From Pseudomonas viridiflava (GTDB lineage: Bacteria > Pseudomonadota > Gammaproteobacteria > Pseudomonadales > Pseudomonadaceae): a DNA stretch of 64,000 bases. The notes under the pieces are model-generated. The model made no database searches and had not been told where the DNA came from. It saw nothing but the letters and a program-made list of their open reading frames with translations. Shown piece by piece: positions 35,308-44,657 of the stretch (positions within the stretch are counted from its first letter, which is position 1; each line of letters starts with the position of its first letter). Location of the stretch: assembly GCF_900580865.1 (NCBI RefSeq), contig NZ_UTBZ01000095.1, forward strand, positions 1 through 64,000, read 5' to 3'. Position numbers and translations under genes: made by a program.

Positions 35308-36651
35308 TTGAGCACAGCGCCGAACAACCTGCCCCGCCCCGACCCCGTCACCCTGCGCCAAGCCTGGCGTTTCTGGCTGAAACTCGGCTGCATCGGTTTC
35401 GGCGGGCCGGCCGGGCAGATCGCGATCATGCATCAAGAGTTGGTCGAACGTCGGCGCTGGATCTCCGAAAAACGTTTCCTGCACGCACTCAACTACTGCA
35501 TGTTGCTGCCCGGCCCCGAGGCTCAGCAATTGGCGACGTACATTGGCTGGCTGCTGCATCGCACCTGGGGTGGTGTCATTGCCGGCGCGCTGTTTGTGCT
35601 GCCGTCGTTATTCATTCTGATTGGCTTGTCCTGGCTGTACGTCGCTTTCGGTGACGTGCCCGCGGTGGCCGGGGTGTTTTACGGGATCAAACCGGCAATC
35701 ACCGCGATTGTGCTGCACGCCGCGCATCGCATCGGCTCGCGTGCATTGAAGAATGCCTGGCTGTGGGCGATTGCCGGGGCGTCGTTCGTGGCGATTTTCG
35801 CCTTCAACGTGCCCTTCCCCTTGATCGTCCTCGGGGCCGCGCTGATCGGCTATCTGGGCGGACGTTTCGCCCCTCAGCGGTTCAACAACGCAGGTGCGCG
35901 CAACAGCGAAAAATCCTTCGGCCCGGCGTTGATCGACGACGATACGCCAGCGCCCGAACACGCCCGTTTCAGTCTGCCGAAGCTGCTGCGCCTGGGGTTG
36001 ATCGGCTCGGTGCTCTGGTGTTTGCCGATGGCGTTATTGACGGCATTGTTCGGCTGGGACGGCACGTTCACGCAAATGGCCTGGTTCTTCACCAAAGCTG
36101 CGCTGCTTACCTTTGGCGGCGCCTACGCGGTGCTGCCTTATGTCTATCAGGGTGCCGTCGGGCATTACGGCTGGTTGACGCCGACGCAGATGATCGACGG
36201 CCTCGCGCTCGGCGAAACCACGCCGGGCCCGCTGATCATGGTGGTGGCGTTTGTCGGTTTCGTCGGTGCCTACGTGCAACCGGCGTTCGGCCCAGAACAT
36301 GCGTTCGCCGCTGGTGCATTGGCAGCAACGCTGGTGACCTGGTTCACTTTCCTGCCCTCGTTTCTGTTCATCCTTGCTGGCGGGCCGTTGGTGGAATCGA
36401 CGCACAACGAACTGAAATTCACCGCACCGCTGACGGCAATCACCGCTGCCGTGGTCGGAGTGATTGTGAATCTGGCGTGTTTTTTCGCTTATCACGTGTT
36501 CTGGCCGAATGGCTTTAACGGGGCGACAGATGTTTTTTCAGTGGCGCTGGCCGTTGCGGCGGCGTTGGCCTTGTTCGTTTTCAAACGCGGTGTAATCAGC
36601 GTGTTGATCGTTTGCGCCCTCGCCGGGCTGGGCTTTCACCTGATGCGCTGA
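35308..36651 (+). CDS. chrA: Chromate transporter ChrA (long-chain)
   Basis: 447 residues, TTG start after CCGGAGTCTCGC. It has two homologous halves, each with a CHR motif: GCIGFGGPAGQIAIMH ... LPGPEAQQLATYIGW, and TFGGAYAVLPYVYQGAVGHYG ... TTPGPLIMVVAFVG. Members export chromate across the inner membrane. No regulator or other resistance gene is adjacent. Confidence 0.93.
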   Translation: MSTAPNNLPRPDPVTLRQAWRFWLKLGCIGFGGPAGQIAIMHQELVERRRWISEKRFLHALNYCMLLPGPEAQQLATYIGWLLHRTWGGVIAGALFVLPSLFILIGLSWLYVAFGDVPAVAGVFYGIKPAITAIVLHAAHRIGSRALKNAWLWAIAGASFVAIFAFNVPFPLIVLGAALIGYLGGRFAPQRFNNAGARNSEKSFGPALIDDDTPAPEHARFSLPKLLRLGLIGSVLWCLPMALLTALFGWDGTFTQMAWFFTKAALLTFGGAYAVLPYVYQGAVGHYGWLTPTQMIDGLALGETTPGPLIMVVAFVGFVGAYVQPAFGPEHAFAAGALAATLVTWFTFLPSFLFILAGGPLVESTHNELKFTAPLTAITAAVVGVIVNLACFFAYHVFWPNGFNGATDVFSVALAVAAALALFVFKRGVISVLIVCALAGLGFHLMR

Positions 36652-36766
36652 AGCGTGGCCCGCGAATCTCCCGTTTACACGCCCGGGAATTCCCCCTTAC
36701 TATCCGGGCACACCGGTCGGCGGGTCAGCCCGCCACCGACGTTTTCCGCCAACGGAAACACGCGTT

Positions 36767-36844
36767 ATGAGTACGTCACCACAACAAGCAGAATCGTTGA
36801 ACGTCTCTACCCTGCGCGCCCTCTCTCACAGGGGCGGCGTATGA
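36767..36844 (+). CDS. Possible small ORF (25 aa) ahead of the ligase gene
   Basis: It begins MSTSPQQAESLN and ends with a TGA that overlaps the next small ORF (ATGA). No family recognised and no strong ribosome binding site. It may be a leader peptide, a gene remnant or chance. Confidence 0.3.
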   Translation: MSTSPQQAESLNVSTLRALSHRGGV

Positions 36845-36930
36845 ATCGTATCGTCAATCTCCCCATGGCCCTGCGCCGTTCCAAGCTGCGTCACTCCGCA
36901 CGCCCGCCGGATATCTCTCTGCCTGTCTGA
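36841..36930 (+). CDS. Possible small ORF (29 aa) ahead of the ligase gene
   Basis: A basic peptide beginning MNRIVNLPMALRRSKLRHSA, overlapping the previous small ORF and ending 130 bp before the glutamine synthetase-like gene. AGGGGCGGC upstream could serve as ribosome binding site. Function unknown. Confidence 0.35.
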   Translation: MNRIVNLPMALRRSKLRHSARPPDISLPV

Positions 36931-37060
36931 TCGCGCCCGTTAAAAAAGCCGCGACAGTCCCCTACCCCTTGATATCCCTGCCAGGACAGCCACGCCTGTT
37001 GTCGCGTCGTGTCCGGCCCGAATCTGCGCGCCTGTGCGGCGCCACCGTGAGTGATTGATT

Positions 37061-38425
37061 ATGAAATTCGCAGCCCTTGAAGACGCCCGTCTGTTCCTTG
37101 AACAGAACCCCGATATCGACATGATCGAGTTGTTCATTCTCGACGCCAACGGCGTGCCGCGCGGCAAGCTGTTGCACCGCGAAGAACTGCTCGCCGTGTA
37201 CGAAAGCGGTCGGCCGCTGCCGAGCACCATTCTCGGCCTGACCGTACAGGGTGAAGACGTCGAGAACTCCGGTCTGGTCTGGGACGTCGGCGATATCGAC
37301 TGCCGCGCCTATCCGCTGGAAGGCAGTCTGGTGCGCCTGCCGTGGCGGCAGATTCCGACCGCCGCCGTGCAGGTCAGCATGCACCCGACCGAGGGCATGC
37401 CGGCGAGCATCGCCGACCCACGCCACCTGCTCATCAAGGTCATCGACGGCCTCAAGGCCGAGGGTTATTACCCGGTAATGGCGTGCGAACTGGAGTTCTA
37501 TCTGCTCGACGCCAAACGCGATCACAACGGCCGTCCGCAACCGGCACTGGATGCCGACGGTGGTCGACCGCGACACACTCAGGTTTACGGTTTGCGTGAG
37601 CTGGAACAGATCGAACCGTTCCTCGCCGACCTCTACAGCGCCTGCAAACTGCACGGCATTCCGGCGCGCACGGCGATCTCCGAGTACGCGCCGGGCCAGG
37701 TCGAAATCACCCTCGAACATGGCGACGCGCTGGAGGCGATGGATCAGGCGGTGCGATACAAACGTCTGGTCAAAGCCATCGCCCACAAGCACGGCATGCA
37801 GGCGACCTTCATGGCCAAGCCGTTCGATGATCTGGCCGGCACCGGCATGCACATGCACGTCAGTCTTGCCGATGGCGAGGGACGTAACCTCTTTGCCTCG
37901 GAAGACCCGGCCGGCACCCCGCTGCTGCGCACGGCGATTGGCGGCATGCTCGCCTCACTACTCGATTCGTTGCTGCTGTTCTGCCCGAACGCCAACTCGT
38001 ACCGGCGCTTTCAGGCCAACAGCTATGCGCCGTTGGCGCCAACCTGGGGTGTCGATAACCGCACCGTCAGCCTGCGTGTACCCGGTGGCCCGGCCAACAC
38101 CCGGCACATCGAACACCGCATCTGCGGCGCCGATGCCAACCCGTATCTGGCGGCAGCGGCGATCCTTGCCGGGATTCATCGCGGCATTCGTGAAGACCTT
38201 GATCCGGGTGCCCCGGTTGAAGGCAATGGTTATGCGCAAGCGAAGGAGTTGCTGCCGACGGATTGGCTGACGTCGTTGCAGGCGCTGGAAAATTCGGTGT
38301 GGGCGCGGGATGCCTTGGGGCAGGAATTTCTCGGGGTGTATCTGGCGGTGAAGCGTGCCGAGTATCGGCAGTTCATGGCTGAGGTGGGTGAGCAGGATTG
38401 GCGTTGGTATCTCACCGAGGCTTAA
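37061..38425 (+). CDS. Glutamine synthetase-like gamma-glutamyl-amine ligase
   Basis: 454 residues; start at MKFAALEDARLF. Family motifs: LDANGVPRGKLL, ACELEFYL, GTGMHMHVSL, PNANSYRRF, CGADANPYLAAAAILAG. It has the PuuA/PauA layout and about the same length as the SpuB-like protein at 52146. It is followed 150 bp later by an FAD oxidase of the PuuB type, so the two probably act in turn: glutamylation of an amine, then oxidation. The amine is not known. Weak ribosome binding site. Confidence 0.88.
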   Translation: MKFAALEDARLFLEQNPDIDMIELFILDANGVPRGKLLHREELLAVYESGRPLPSTILGLTVQGEDVENSGLVWDVGDIDCRAYPLEGSLVRLPWRQIPTAAVQVSMHPTEGMPASIADPRHLLIKVIDGLKAEGYYPVMACELEFYLLDAKRDHNGRPQPALDADGGRPRHTQVYGLRELEQIEPFLADLYSACKLHGIPARTAISEYAPGQVEITLEHGDALEAMDQAVRYKRLVKAIAHKHGMQATFMAKPFDDLAGTGMHMHVSLADGEGRNLFASEDPAGTPLLRTAIGGMLASLLDSLLLFCPNANSYRRFQANSYAPLAPTWGVDNRTVSLRVPGGPANTRHIEHRICGADANPYLAAAAILAGIHRGIREDLDPGAPVEGNGYAQAKELLPTDWLTSLQALENSVWARDALGQEFLGVYLAVKRAEYRQFMAEVGEQDWRWYLTEA

Positions 38426-38440
38426 CGATCCGACACCGAA

Positions 38441-38535
38441 CCTGTGGGAGCGAGCTTGCTCGCGAAGGCGTCGTCACATTCAACATTTTGGGTGACTTAT
38501 AAACCGCTTTCGCGAGCAAGCTCGCTCCCACAGGG
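38441..38535. repeat. REPIN, GTGGGAGCGAGC family
   Basis: CCTGTGGGAGCGAGCTTGCT ... AGCAAGCTCGCTCCCACAGG, inverted pair between ligase and oxidase genes. Confidence 0.92.
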
Positions 38536-38574
38536 GACTGCACTCCGACTTCCGAACTTTGTGTGGACACTGAC

Positions 38575-39858
38575 ATGACCGAACGCTGCAATTCCTACTA
38601 CACCGCCACCCTCAATCAAGACACCGACTTCCCGACCCTGCAAGGCCGGCACAAGGTCGACGTGGTGATCATCGGCGGCGGCTTTACCGGCGTCGCCACC
38701 GCTGTCGAACTCGCTGAAAAAGGCCTGAAAGTCGCCATCGTCGAAAGCCACAAGATCGGCTGGGGCGCCACCGGGCGCAATGGAGGCCAAGTCACCGGCA
38801 GCCTTTCCGGCGACGGCGCGATGCGCAAACAGATGCGCCCGAAACTCGGCGATGACGTCGATGATTTCATCTGGCACCTGCGCTGGCGCGGGCATGAAAT
38901 CATCCAGCAACGCGTCGAGAAATACGGCATTCAATGCGACCTCAAACACGGCCATTTGCACGCAGCGTACAAGCCCAGTCATATGACCGACTTGCGCAAG
39001 GATTATGAAGAAGCCGTGCGTCGTGGACTGGGCGATGAAGTCAGCCTGCTCGACCGCAGTCAGGTACGTGATCTGCTGCAAAGCGACCTCTACTACGGCG
39101 CAATCAAGAATACCCGCAACATGCATCTGCATCCGCTCAACCTGTGCATCGGTGAAGCGCGGGCGGCGGAAAGCCTGGGCGCATTGATCTTCGAAAACAG
39201 CGAAGTGCTGGAGATCATTCACGGCGCTACGCCCGGTGTGCGCACGGCTCACGGACAGATCGATGCCAATCAGGTGATGCTCGCCGGCGACGTCTACCAC
39301 AAGCTCGAACCGGGGCAGCTCAAGGGCAAGATTTTCCCGGCCATGGGCGGCATCGTCACCACCGCACCGCTGGGCGATCTGGCCAAGCAGATCAACCCGG
39401 AAGATCTGGCGGTTTACGACTGCCGTTTCGTCCTCGACTACTACCGCCTCACCGCTGATGGCCGCCTGTTGTTTGGTGGCGGCGCCAACTACAGCGGCAA
39501 GGATTCACGGGACATCGCCGCCGAACTGCGCCCGTGCATCGAGCAGACCTTCCCGGCGCTCAAAGGCGTGCAGATCGACTACCAGTGGAGCTGCGCGATG
39601 GGCATCGTGATCAACCGCATCCCGCAACTGGGCAAGCTCTCGGACAACGTCTGGTATTGCCAGGGCTACTCGGGGCACGGCATCGCGACGACGCACATCA
39701 TGGGCGAAATCATGAGCCGCGCGATTACCGGGCAGATGGAGCAGTTCGATACGTTTGCCCAGTGCCAGCACATTCGTGTGCCGATGGGGGATTTGCTCGG
39801 TAACCCGTTGTTGGCTGCCGGGATGTGGTACTACCAGATGCTTGAGCGCCTTCGCTGA
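38575..39858 (+). CDS. FAD-dependent amine oxidoreductase (PuuB/PauB-like)
   Basis: 427 residues; ATG of MTERCNSYYTATLN preferred over a GTG twelve bases upstream. It has a DAO-type fold: dinucleotide-binding motif VDVVIIGGGFTGVATAVELA, GWGATGRNGGQVTGSLSG, HPLNLCIGEA, FVLDYYRLTADGRLLFGGG, GYSGHGIATTHIMGEI. These are the same landmarks as in the protein at 49053. It likely oxidises a gamma-glutamylated amine to the aldehyde with release of hydrogen peroxide. Pairing with the ligase upstream supports this. Confidence 0.88.
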   Translation: MTERCNSYYTATLNQDTDFPTLQGRHKVDVVIIGGGFTGVATAVELAEKGLKVAIVESHKIGWGATGRNGGQVTGSLSGDGAMRKQMRPKLGDDVDDFIWHLRWRGHEIIQQRVEKYGIQCDLKHGHLHAAYKPSHMTDLRKDYEEAVRRGLGDEVSLLDRSQVRDLLQSDLYYGAIKNTRNMHLHPLNLCIGEARAAESLGALIFENSEVLEIIHGATPGVRTAHGQIDANQVMLAGDVYHKLEPGQLKGKIFPAMGGIVTTAPLGDLAKQINPEDLAVYDCRFVLDYYRLTADGRLLFGGGANYSGKDSRDIAAELRPCIEQTFPALKGVQIDYQWSCAMGIVINRIPQLGKLSDNVWYCQGYSGHGIATTHIMGEIMSRAITGQMEQFDTFAQCQHIRVPMGDLLGNPLLAAGMWYYQMLERLR

Positions 39859-39870
39859 CACACCCTCCAC

Positions 39871-39958
39871 TTGTAGGAGCTGCCGAAGGCTGCGATCTTT
39901 TGATCTTGTTTTTAAAAATCAAAATCAAAAGATCGCAGCCTTCGGCAGCTCCTACAGG
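39871..39958. repeat. REPIN, GTAGGAGCTGCCGAAGG family
   Basis: Nearly perfect inverted pair around TTTTTAAAAATC. Confidence 0.93.
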
Positions 39959-39980
39959 ATCATCGATTCACTGAAGATCC

Positions 39981-40013
39981 ATTGTGGGAGCGAGCCTGCT
40001 CGCGAAGAGGCCC
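39981..40013. repeat. Single REP, GTGGGAGCGAGC family
   Basis: ATTGTGGGAGCGAGCCTGCT CGCGAAGAGG without an inverted partner nearby. Confidence 0.85.
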
Positions 40014-40030
40014 TCAAATCCAGCAAAAAT

Positions 40031-40816
40031 TCAATCCGGCAACTGCTCCACCACAATCCCCAACCGCCGGTAATCCTCGACACTCCCCGACGCCACATGC
40101 CGCTCGGTAATCAGCGTATGCAGGCGCGTACACGGCGCCACCACAAACGGCTCCACCGCTCCCAACTTATCCGCCGTGGTCACCGCAATCACCCGCGCGG
40201 CGCCATCGAGCATCGCCTGCTTCACCGGCACTTCATCAAAATGCAGCGAGGTAATCCCCACCTCCGGATGAATCGCACACACGCCAGTAATCGCCAGATC
40301 CGCCCGGATCCCGGCCAGCAGCCGCAGGGCCTCATGCCCACCCGCTGCCATCGTTCGCGGGTTCAACTGGCCGCCAGCGAGAATCACCTTCACATCCTTG
40401 AATTCGGACAAGGCAATCGCCGTCATCGGTGAAGCAGTCACCGCCGTGATGCTGATATCTGCACGCAACGAACGCGCCACCTGCAACGTGGTCGAGCCGG
40501 AATCGAACAGCACAATCTGCCCGTCTTCAATCTCCTGCGCCGCCCGTTGCGCCAGGCGAATCTTCACCTCATCCGTCTCGTCCAGCCGCGTGAAATAATC
40601 CTTGCCGGAGTCCTTGGGACGCGGCAGCGCCCCGCCGTGCACGCGTTGCACCAGCCCGGCGTTGTCCAGTTCGGCGAGGTCGCGGCGGATGGTGTCTTCG
40701 GACACCGCGAAGTGCTGGCTCAACTCGGAGGCCATGACTTTGCCGTCGCGTTCGAGGAGTAAAAGGATTTTCTGCCGGCGCAGGGAGGGCAGCTCAGCCG
40801 CGGAATGATCGTGCAT
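40031..40816 (-). CDS. DeoR-family transcriptional regulator
   Basis: 261 residues. The N-terminal DeoR helix-turn-helix (RRQKILLLLERDGKV; FAVSEDTIRRDLAELDNAGL) is followed by a DeoRC sugar-phosphate sensing domain (FDSGSTTLQVARSL; ILAGGQLNPRTMAAGG; VTTADKLG). The ligand is probably a phosphorylated metabolite. No sugar genes lie beside it, so its target is unclear. Confidence 0.92.
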   Translation of the reverse strand: MHDHSAAELPSLRRQKILLLLERDGKVMASELSQHFAVSEDTIRRDLAELDNAGLVQRVHGGALPRPKDSGKDYFTRLDETDEVKIRLAQRAAQEIEDGQIVLFDSGSTTLQVARSLRADISITAVTASPMTAIALSEFKDVKVILAGGQLNPRTMAAGGHEALRLLAGIRADLAITGVCAIHPEVGITSLHFDEVPVKQAMLDGAARVIAVTTADKLGAVEPFVVAPCTRLHTLITERHVASGSVEDYRRLGIVVEQLPD

Positions 40817-40995
40817 GGTTATGCCTGTTTGTGCTTGTAGTTGCAGGTTTCTGCGAGACTAGCGAAACCTTTAAACAAACACAAACTGGCGGGCTATCAA
40901 TTGTTTCGATCATTGGAATCAACAAGGCGAATTTTTTCTTTGCTTTCAACCTGTTCAGAATGGCCCCACTCTAAAAGGCTCAGGATGAACACCTC

Positions 40996-41064
40996 ATGAA
41001 TCTCAATTTTGCGTTTGCGTGCATGATCGTCGTGTCGTTTGCGATTGCCCTCGGCCACGCCTGA
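40996..41064 (+). CDS. Possible small hydrophobic peptide gene (22 aa)
   Basis: It starts MNLNFAFACMIVVSF and is a single hydrophobic stretch, with AGGA ten bases upstream. It lies alone on the plus strand between two leftward regulator genes. It could be a small membrane protein or chance. Confidence 0.35.
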   Translation: MNLNFAFACMIVVSFAIALGHA

Positions 41065-41071
41065 CAGTGCC

Positions 41072-41989
41072 TCAGACCGACGCCAACAAATGCTCACGCA
41101 GCCATTTATGCGCCGGATCGCGGTGCGAACGTTCACCCCAGAACATCGCCATTTCGTAACCGGGCACTTCCAAAGGCGCGTCGACCACTTGCAACGCCGG
41201 GTTGCCGCGCACCAGACGTGACGGCAGCATCGCCACCAGGTCGGTGTTGGCCAACACCGACATCGCCATCAGAAAGTGCGGCACCGACAACACCACTTTT
41301 CTCATCAGCCCGACATCGGCCAGCGCCCGGTCGGTCACCCCGAAAAAGCCCCCGCCCTCGCGCGACACCATCACGTGCTCCAGCGCGCAGAACTGTTCGC
41401 GGCTCGGCGCCTGCATCAAACCTGGATGTCCGACTCTACCGGCCAGCACATAACGTTCGGTGAACAGCGGACGTCGATGCAGCTCCGGCGGCGCGTCTTC
41501 GCTGATGTGCAGCGCCAGATCGAAGACGCCCTGCTCGGCCTGTTTGACCAAATGCGCCGGGGTCAGATCGATCACCGCCAGACGCGTACCCGGCGCCTGT
41601 TCGCGCAAGCCGCCCAGCGCTGGCAACACCACCGTCGACTCGCCGTAATCGGTCGCGGCGATTTTCCAGGTGTGCGTCGCCAGCGCTGGATCGAACGCAC
41701 TGGCCGGCGCCACCGCCCTCTCCAACGCCTCCAGCGCCTCGCGCAACGGCTCACGCAACTCATCGGCGCGTGCCGTCGGGCGCATGCCGCGCGGCCCGGG
41801 CAACAGCAGCGGATCACCAAAGATGTCGCGCAGTTTGGCCAGATGCACACTCACCGAAGGCTGCGACAGGTTCAGGCGCTGCGCCGCGCGGGTGACGTTG
41901 TGCTCCGACAGCAACACATCGAGGGTCAGCAGCAGATTGATATCCAGCCGTCTCAAATTATTCATGGCTATACCAGACATATCAGACAT
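41072..41989 (-). CDS. LysR-family transcriptional regulator
   Basis: 305 residues. The ATG at 41989 is chosen because GGAA lies five bases ahead; an internal ATG (MNNLRRLDI) 24 bases later is the alternative. Helix-turn-helix DVLLSEHNVTRAAQRLNLSQ PSVSVHLAKLRDIFGDPLL is of the NodD/NahR-like subgroup, followed by a ligand-binding domain. It is divergent from the quinone reductase gene at 42051, its likely target. Confidence 0.9.
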   Translation of the reverse strand: MSDMSGIAMNNLRRLDINLLLTLDVLLSEHNVTRAAQRLNLSQPSVSVHLAKLRDIFGDPLLLPGPRGMRPTARADELREPLREALEALERAVAPASAFDPALATHTWKIAATDYGESTVVLPALGGLREQAPGTRLAVIDLTPAHLVKQAEQGVFDLALHISEDAPPELHRRPLFTERYVLAGRVGHPGLMQAPSREQFCALEHVMVSREGGGFFGVTDRALADVGLMRKVVLSVPHFLMAMSVLANTDLVAMLPSRLVRGNPALQVVDAPLEVPGYEMAMFWGERSHRDPAHKWLREHLLASV

Positions 41990-42050
41990 TCATTTCCAAT
42001 ATACCGGTTGAACGCCGATCCTGCAGTCACTCAGCTAACGGAGCTTCAAC

Positions 42051-42827
42051 ATGAACGTCTTACTCGTCTACGCACACCCGGAACCGACTTCCCTCAACGG
42101 CTCGCTGCGCGACTTCAGCGTCCAGCGCCTGCAAGCCGCCGGCCACACCGTGCAGGTCTCCGATCTCTACGCGATGAACTGGAAAGCCACCCTCGACGCC
42201 GACGACGCCCCGCAACGCGATGCGACGAAACCGTTCCACGCCTCCCTCGACTCGAAAGTCGCGTACGCCGAAGGCACTCAGGCTGCCGACATCGCCCGCG
42301 AGCAGGAGAAACTGCTGTGGGCGGATGCGCTGATCCTGCAGTTTCCATTGTGGTGGTTCACCATGCCGGCGATTCTCAAAGGCTGGGTCGATCGGGTGTA
42401 CGCCTACGGTTTTGCCTACGGTGTTGGCGAACACTCCGACAGTCGTTGGGGCGAGCGTTATGGCGAAGGGAAAATGCAAGGCAAACGGGCGATGTTGATG
42501 GTCACCACCGGCGGCTGGGAATCGCACTATGCACAGCGAGGGATTAACGGGCCGATTGATGATTTGTTGTTTCCGATTCAGCACGGGATTTTGTATTACC
42601 CCGGTTTTGAAGTGGTGCCGCCGTTTGTGGTGTATCGGACTAGTCGGATGGATGCGGCGCGGTATGCCGAGACTTGTGAAGAGTTGGGGCGGCGGCTGGA
42701 TGAGTTGTGGAGCGCGCGGCCGATTGGGTTTCGGCAGCAGAATAGCGGCGAATACGAAATTCCTGCTTTGACGTTGAAGAGCGATATCGCGCCGGATAGC
42801 GAAGGCTTCCAAGCACACATCCGCTAG
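42051..42827 (+). CDS. NAD(P)H dehydrogenase (quinone), flavodoxin-like fold
   Basis: 258 residues. Family motifs: MNVLLVYAHPEPTSLNGSL, LILQFPLWWFTMPAILKGWVDRV, MLMVTTGGWESHY. It resembles the MdaB/KefF/NQO1 family of soluble FAD or FMN quinone reductases, which do two-electron reduction of quinones. The LysR gene reads away from the same 61-bp gap and probably controls it. Codon use turns purine-rich in the last 100 codons, which may be only local. Confidence 0.9.
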   Translation: MNVLLVYAHPEPTSLNGSLRDFSVQRLQAAGHTVQVSDLYAMNWKATLDADDAPQRDATKPFHASLDSKVAYAEGTQAADIAREQEKLLWADALILQFPLWWFTMPAILKGWVDRVYAYGFAYGVGEHSDSRWGERYGEGKMQGKRAMLMVTTGGWESHYAQRGINGPIDDLLFPIQHGILYYPGFEVVPPFVVYRTSRMDAARYAETCEELGRRLDELWSARPIGFRQQNSGEYEIPALTLKSDIAPDSEGFQAHIR

Positions 42828-42837
42828 CGCCGCATTA

Positions 42838-42997
42838 CCCTCACCCCAGCCCTCTCCCGGAGGGAGAGGGAGCCGACCGTGTTGGATGTTCGAGTTACGC
42901 CGACCTGATATCTCGAGTTGAACTCAGCTTTTGAAAGGCACCGAGATCGGCTCCCTTCCCCCTCGCCCCCCTGGGGGAGAGGGCTGGGGTGAGGGGG
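42838..42997. repeat. CCCTCACCC-type inverted element
   Basis: CCCTCACCCCAGCCCTCTCC and its inverted partner GGGAGAGGGCTGGGGTGAGG around about 115 bp. Confidence 0.88.
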
Positions 42998-43041
42998 ATG
43001 GATCTAACTGACACTCCGCAACACATTGGCATCAGCTCGAG

Positions 43042-44064
43042 TCAGGCTTCCTCCCGCGCCCGCCGCACCTGCACCAACAACGCCGGCGCAAAATGCAGCA
43101 ACACCATCCGGCTCAGATGATGAGTCAGAATAAACACCACATTCAGCCCGCCACCAAACGCGACAATCGCAATCGTCTCAATCGCCCCCGGCATATACGC
43201 CAGCCATAGCGACAGCGGATCGCTGCCCAACCAGCGTGCCGCGACTTCAGCAAACACCGCCGCGACCACGATCATCAACCCAACCGAGACCAACGCCGTG
43301 CGGCCGTGACGCGTCAGCTCCGCGAAGCCGAGACCTTGAAACCGTGAGCCGATCCGCACGCCGAGAATCAGCGCCGCCAGGTTCAGACTCCAGTCCGGCA
43401 TGTGAAACCCGTGCAACCATCCCGATTTCACAAACACCGCCGTAATGATGATCGCCGTGAGCATGAACGGCGCCGGTACGCCGATCACCAGCAGCAAGCG
43501 CCCGAGCAGCACGCTCAACGCGATGACCGAAAACGCGGTCAGCGCCATGCCTGTCGTCAAAGGGTCGCCATCGGCAACCGCCACGGCTGCTGCCTGGCCG
43601 GGAATCAAGAAACTCACCAACACCGTGATCAACAGCAACCGCATCAGGTGCACGATGATGACCTTGCTCGACGCTTTCTCCGACTCGAGTAAATCGAACA
43701 CTGCGGCCAGCGCACCGGGATAAACCGCCAACAGCGCATCAGTGCGATTCCAGCCTGCGCCGCGTGTCAGCCACCAGCCGGCGAGTGCGATCTGCACGGT
43801 CAGGCAGATCAATAACACGCCAAGGCTCGGCAACATCGTCGAGGCCGTCTCGCTGTCCCATGCTTCAAACATCAGCCCGGTGGCGATGCCTAGCGTGACC
43901 TGGATGTAGCCCAGTCCATAGGGTGTTGCCGGCGCGATGCCAGTTTTACTGGCGAACAATGCGGTAACGACAATCGAGCCCAACAACAAACCGTGGGGCA
44001 CGCCTTCAAACTGCAACAGCGCACCGAAACCGGCAGCCATCAACAAACAGAGAATGGATTTCAT
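43042..44064 (-). CDS. AbrB-family membrane protein
   Basis: 340 residues, hydrophobic throughout with two similar halves (PHGLLLGSIVVTALFAS early; VPAPFMLTAIIITAVFV later; GYIQVTLGIATGLMF). Such proteins are named after AbrB of E. coli (putative regulator of aidB) and are often called ammonia monooxygenase by mistake. They are probably transporters, substrate unknown. It stands alone. Confidence 0.82.
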   Translation of the reverse strand: MKSILCLLMAAGFGALLQFEGVPHGLLLGSIVVTALFASKTGIAPATPYGLGYIQVTLGIATGLMFEAWDSETASTMLPSLGVLLICLTVQIALAGWWLTRGAGWNRTDALLAVYPGALAAVFDLLESEKASSKVIIVHLMRLLLITVLVSFLIPGQAAAVAVADGDPLTTGMALTAFSVIALSVLLGRLLLVIGVPAPFMLTAIIITAVFVKSGWLHGFHMPDWSLNLAALILGVRIGSRFQGLGFAELTRHGRTALVSVGLMIVVAAVFAEVAARWLGSDPLSLWLAYMPGAIETIAIVAFGGGLNVVFILTHHLSRMVLLHFAPALLVQVRRAREEA

Positions 44065-44103
44065 AGTCGCCTTCCTGGCTTTTTACCTGACACACCACAA
44101 CCC

Positions 44104-44204
44104 GTGTAGGAGCTGCCGAAGGCTCGGGCCGCGATCGGACGATCTTTTGACTTTTGTTTTTAAAAGCAAGATCAAAAGATCGCAGCCTTCGGCAGCTCCT
44201 ACAG
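44104..44204. repeat. REPIN, GTAGGAGCTGCCGAAGG family
   Basis: The left arm carries an extra CGGGCCGCGATCGGAC compared with other copies; the right arm is standard. Confidence 0.9.
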
Positions 44205-44219
44205 GGGATGTATTCGTTT

Positions 44220-44642
44220 TCAGCCGCGCAACCGGCCAATCGCGCGGCGATATTTCTCGACTCGTTCGAGATCTTCCCAACTCGGCGAGGCAATCCGCGA
44301 CAGGTCGCTGTTCTCTTCCAGATCCGCCAATTTCACCACCCGACCGATCGGGTTCTGCGCGGCGCGGTCGACGAAGTCTTCATAGGATTCGCCCGGCACT
44401 TTGGTCACCGACTCAATCGCCGTCAGCACTTCTTCGCTGAAACCTTCATTACGCAAGTCATCAAGGCTGACACCGCAGTCCTCAACCACGTCATGCAGCA
44501 CGGCGACAATGCGTTCTTCCAGCGTGCTCATGCGTAACATGACTTTCAGCGGATGCAGAATGTACGGCGCACCACCCTTGTCGACCTGCCCGGCATGGGC
44601 CGTGGCGGCGATGGCGATAGCGCGTTCGAGGGTCTGGGTCAT
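44220..44642 (-). CDS. HD-domain hydrolase (SpoT hydrolase-like)
   Basis: 140 residues. It shows the RelA/SpoT HD-hydrolase pattern: ATAHAGQVDKGGAPYILHPL, then VAVLHDVVEDCG (HD motif) and VKLADLEEN. This is a stand-alone domain like the short ppGpp hydrolases (Mesh1 type). Whether it acts on ppGpp, NADPH or another nucleotide is unknown. The gene downstream of it is a repeat element, and the upstream neighbour starts 16 bp away, so both may share a transcript. Confidence 0.85.
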   Translation of the reverse strand: MTQTLERAIAIAATAHAGQVDKGGAPYILHPLKVMLRMSTLEERIVAVLHDVVEDCGVSLDDLRNEGFSEEVLTAIESVTKVPGESYEDFVDRAAQNPIGRVVKLADLEENSDLSRIASPSWEDLERVEKYRRAIGRLRG

Positions 44643-44657
44643 GAGAGTCTCCGAGGG

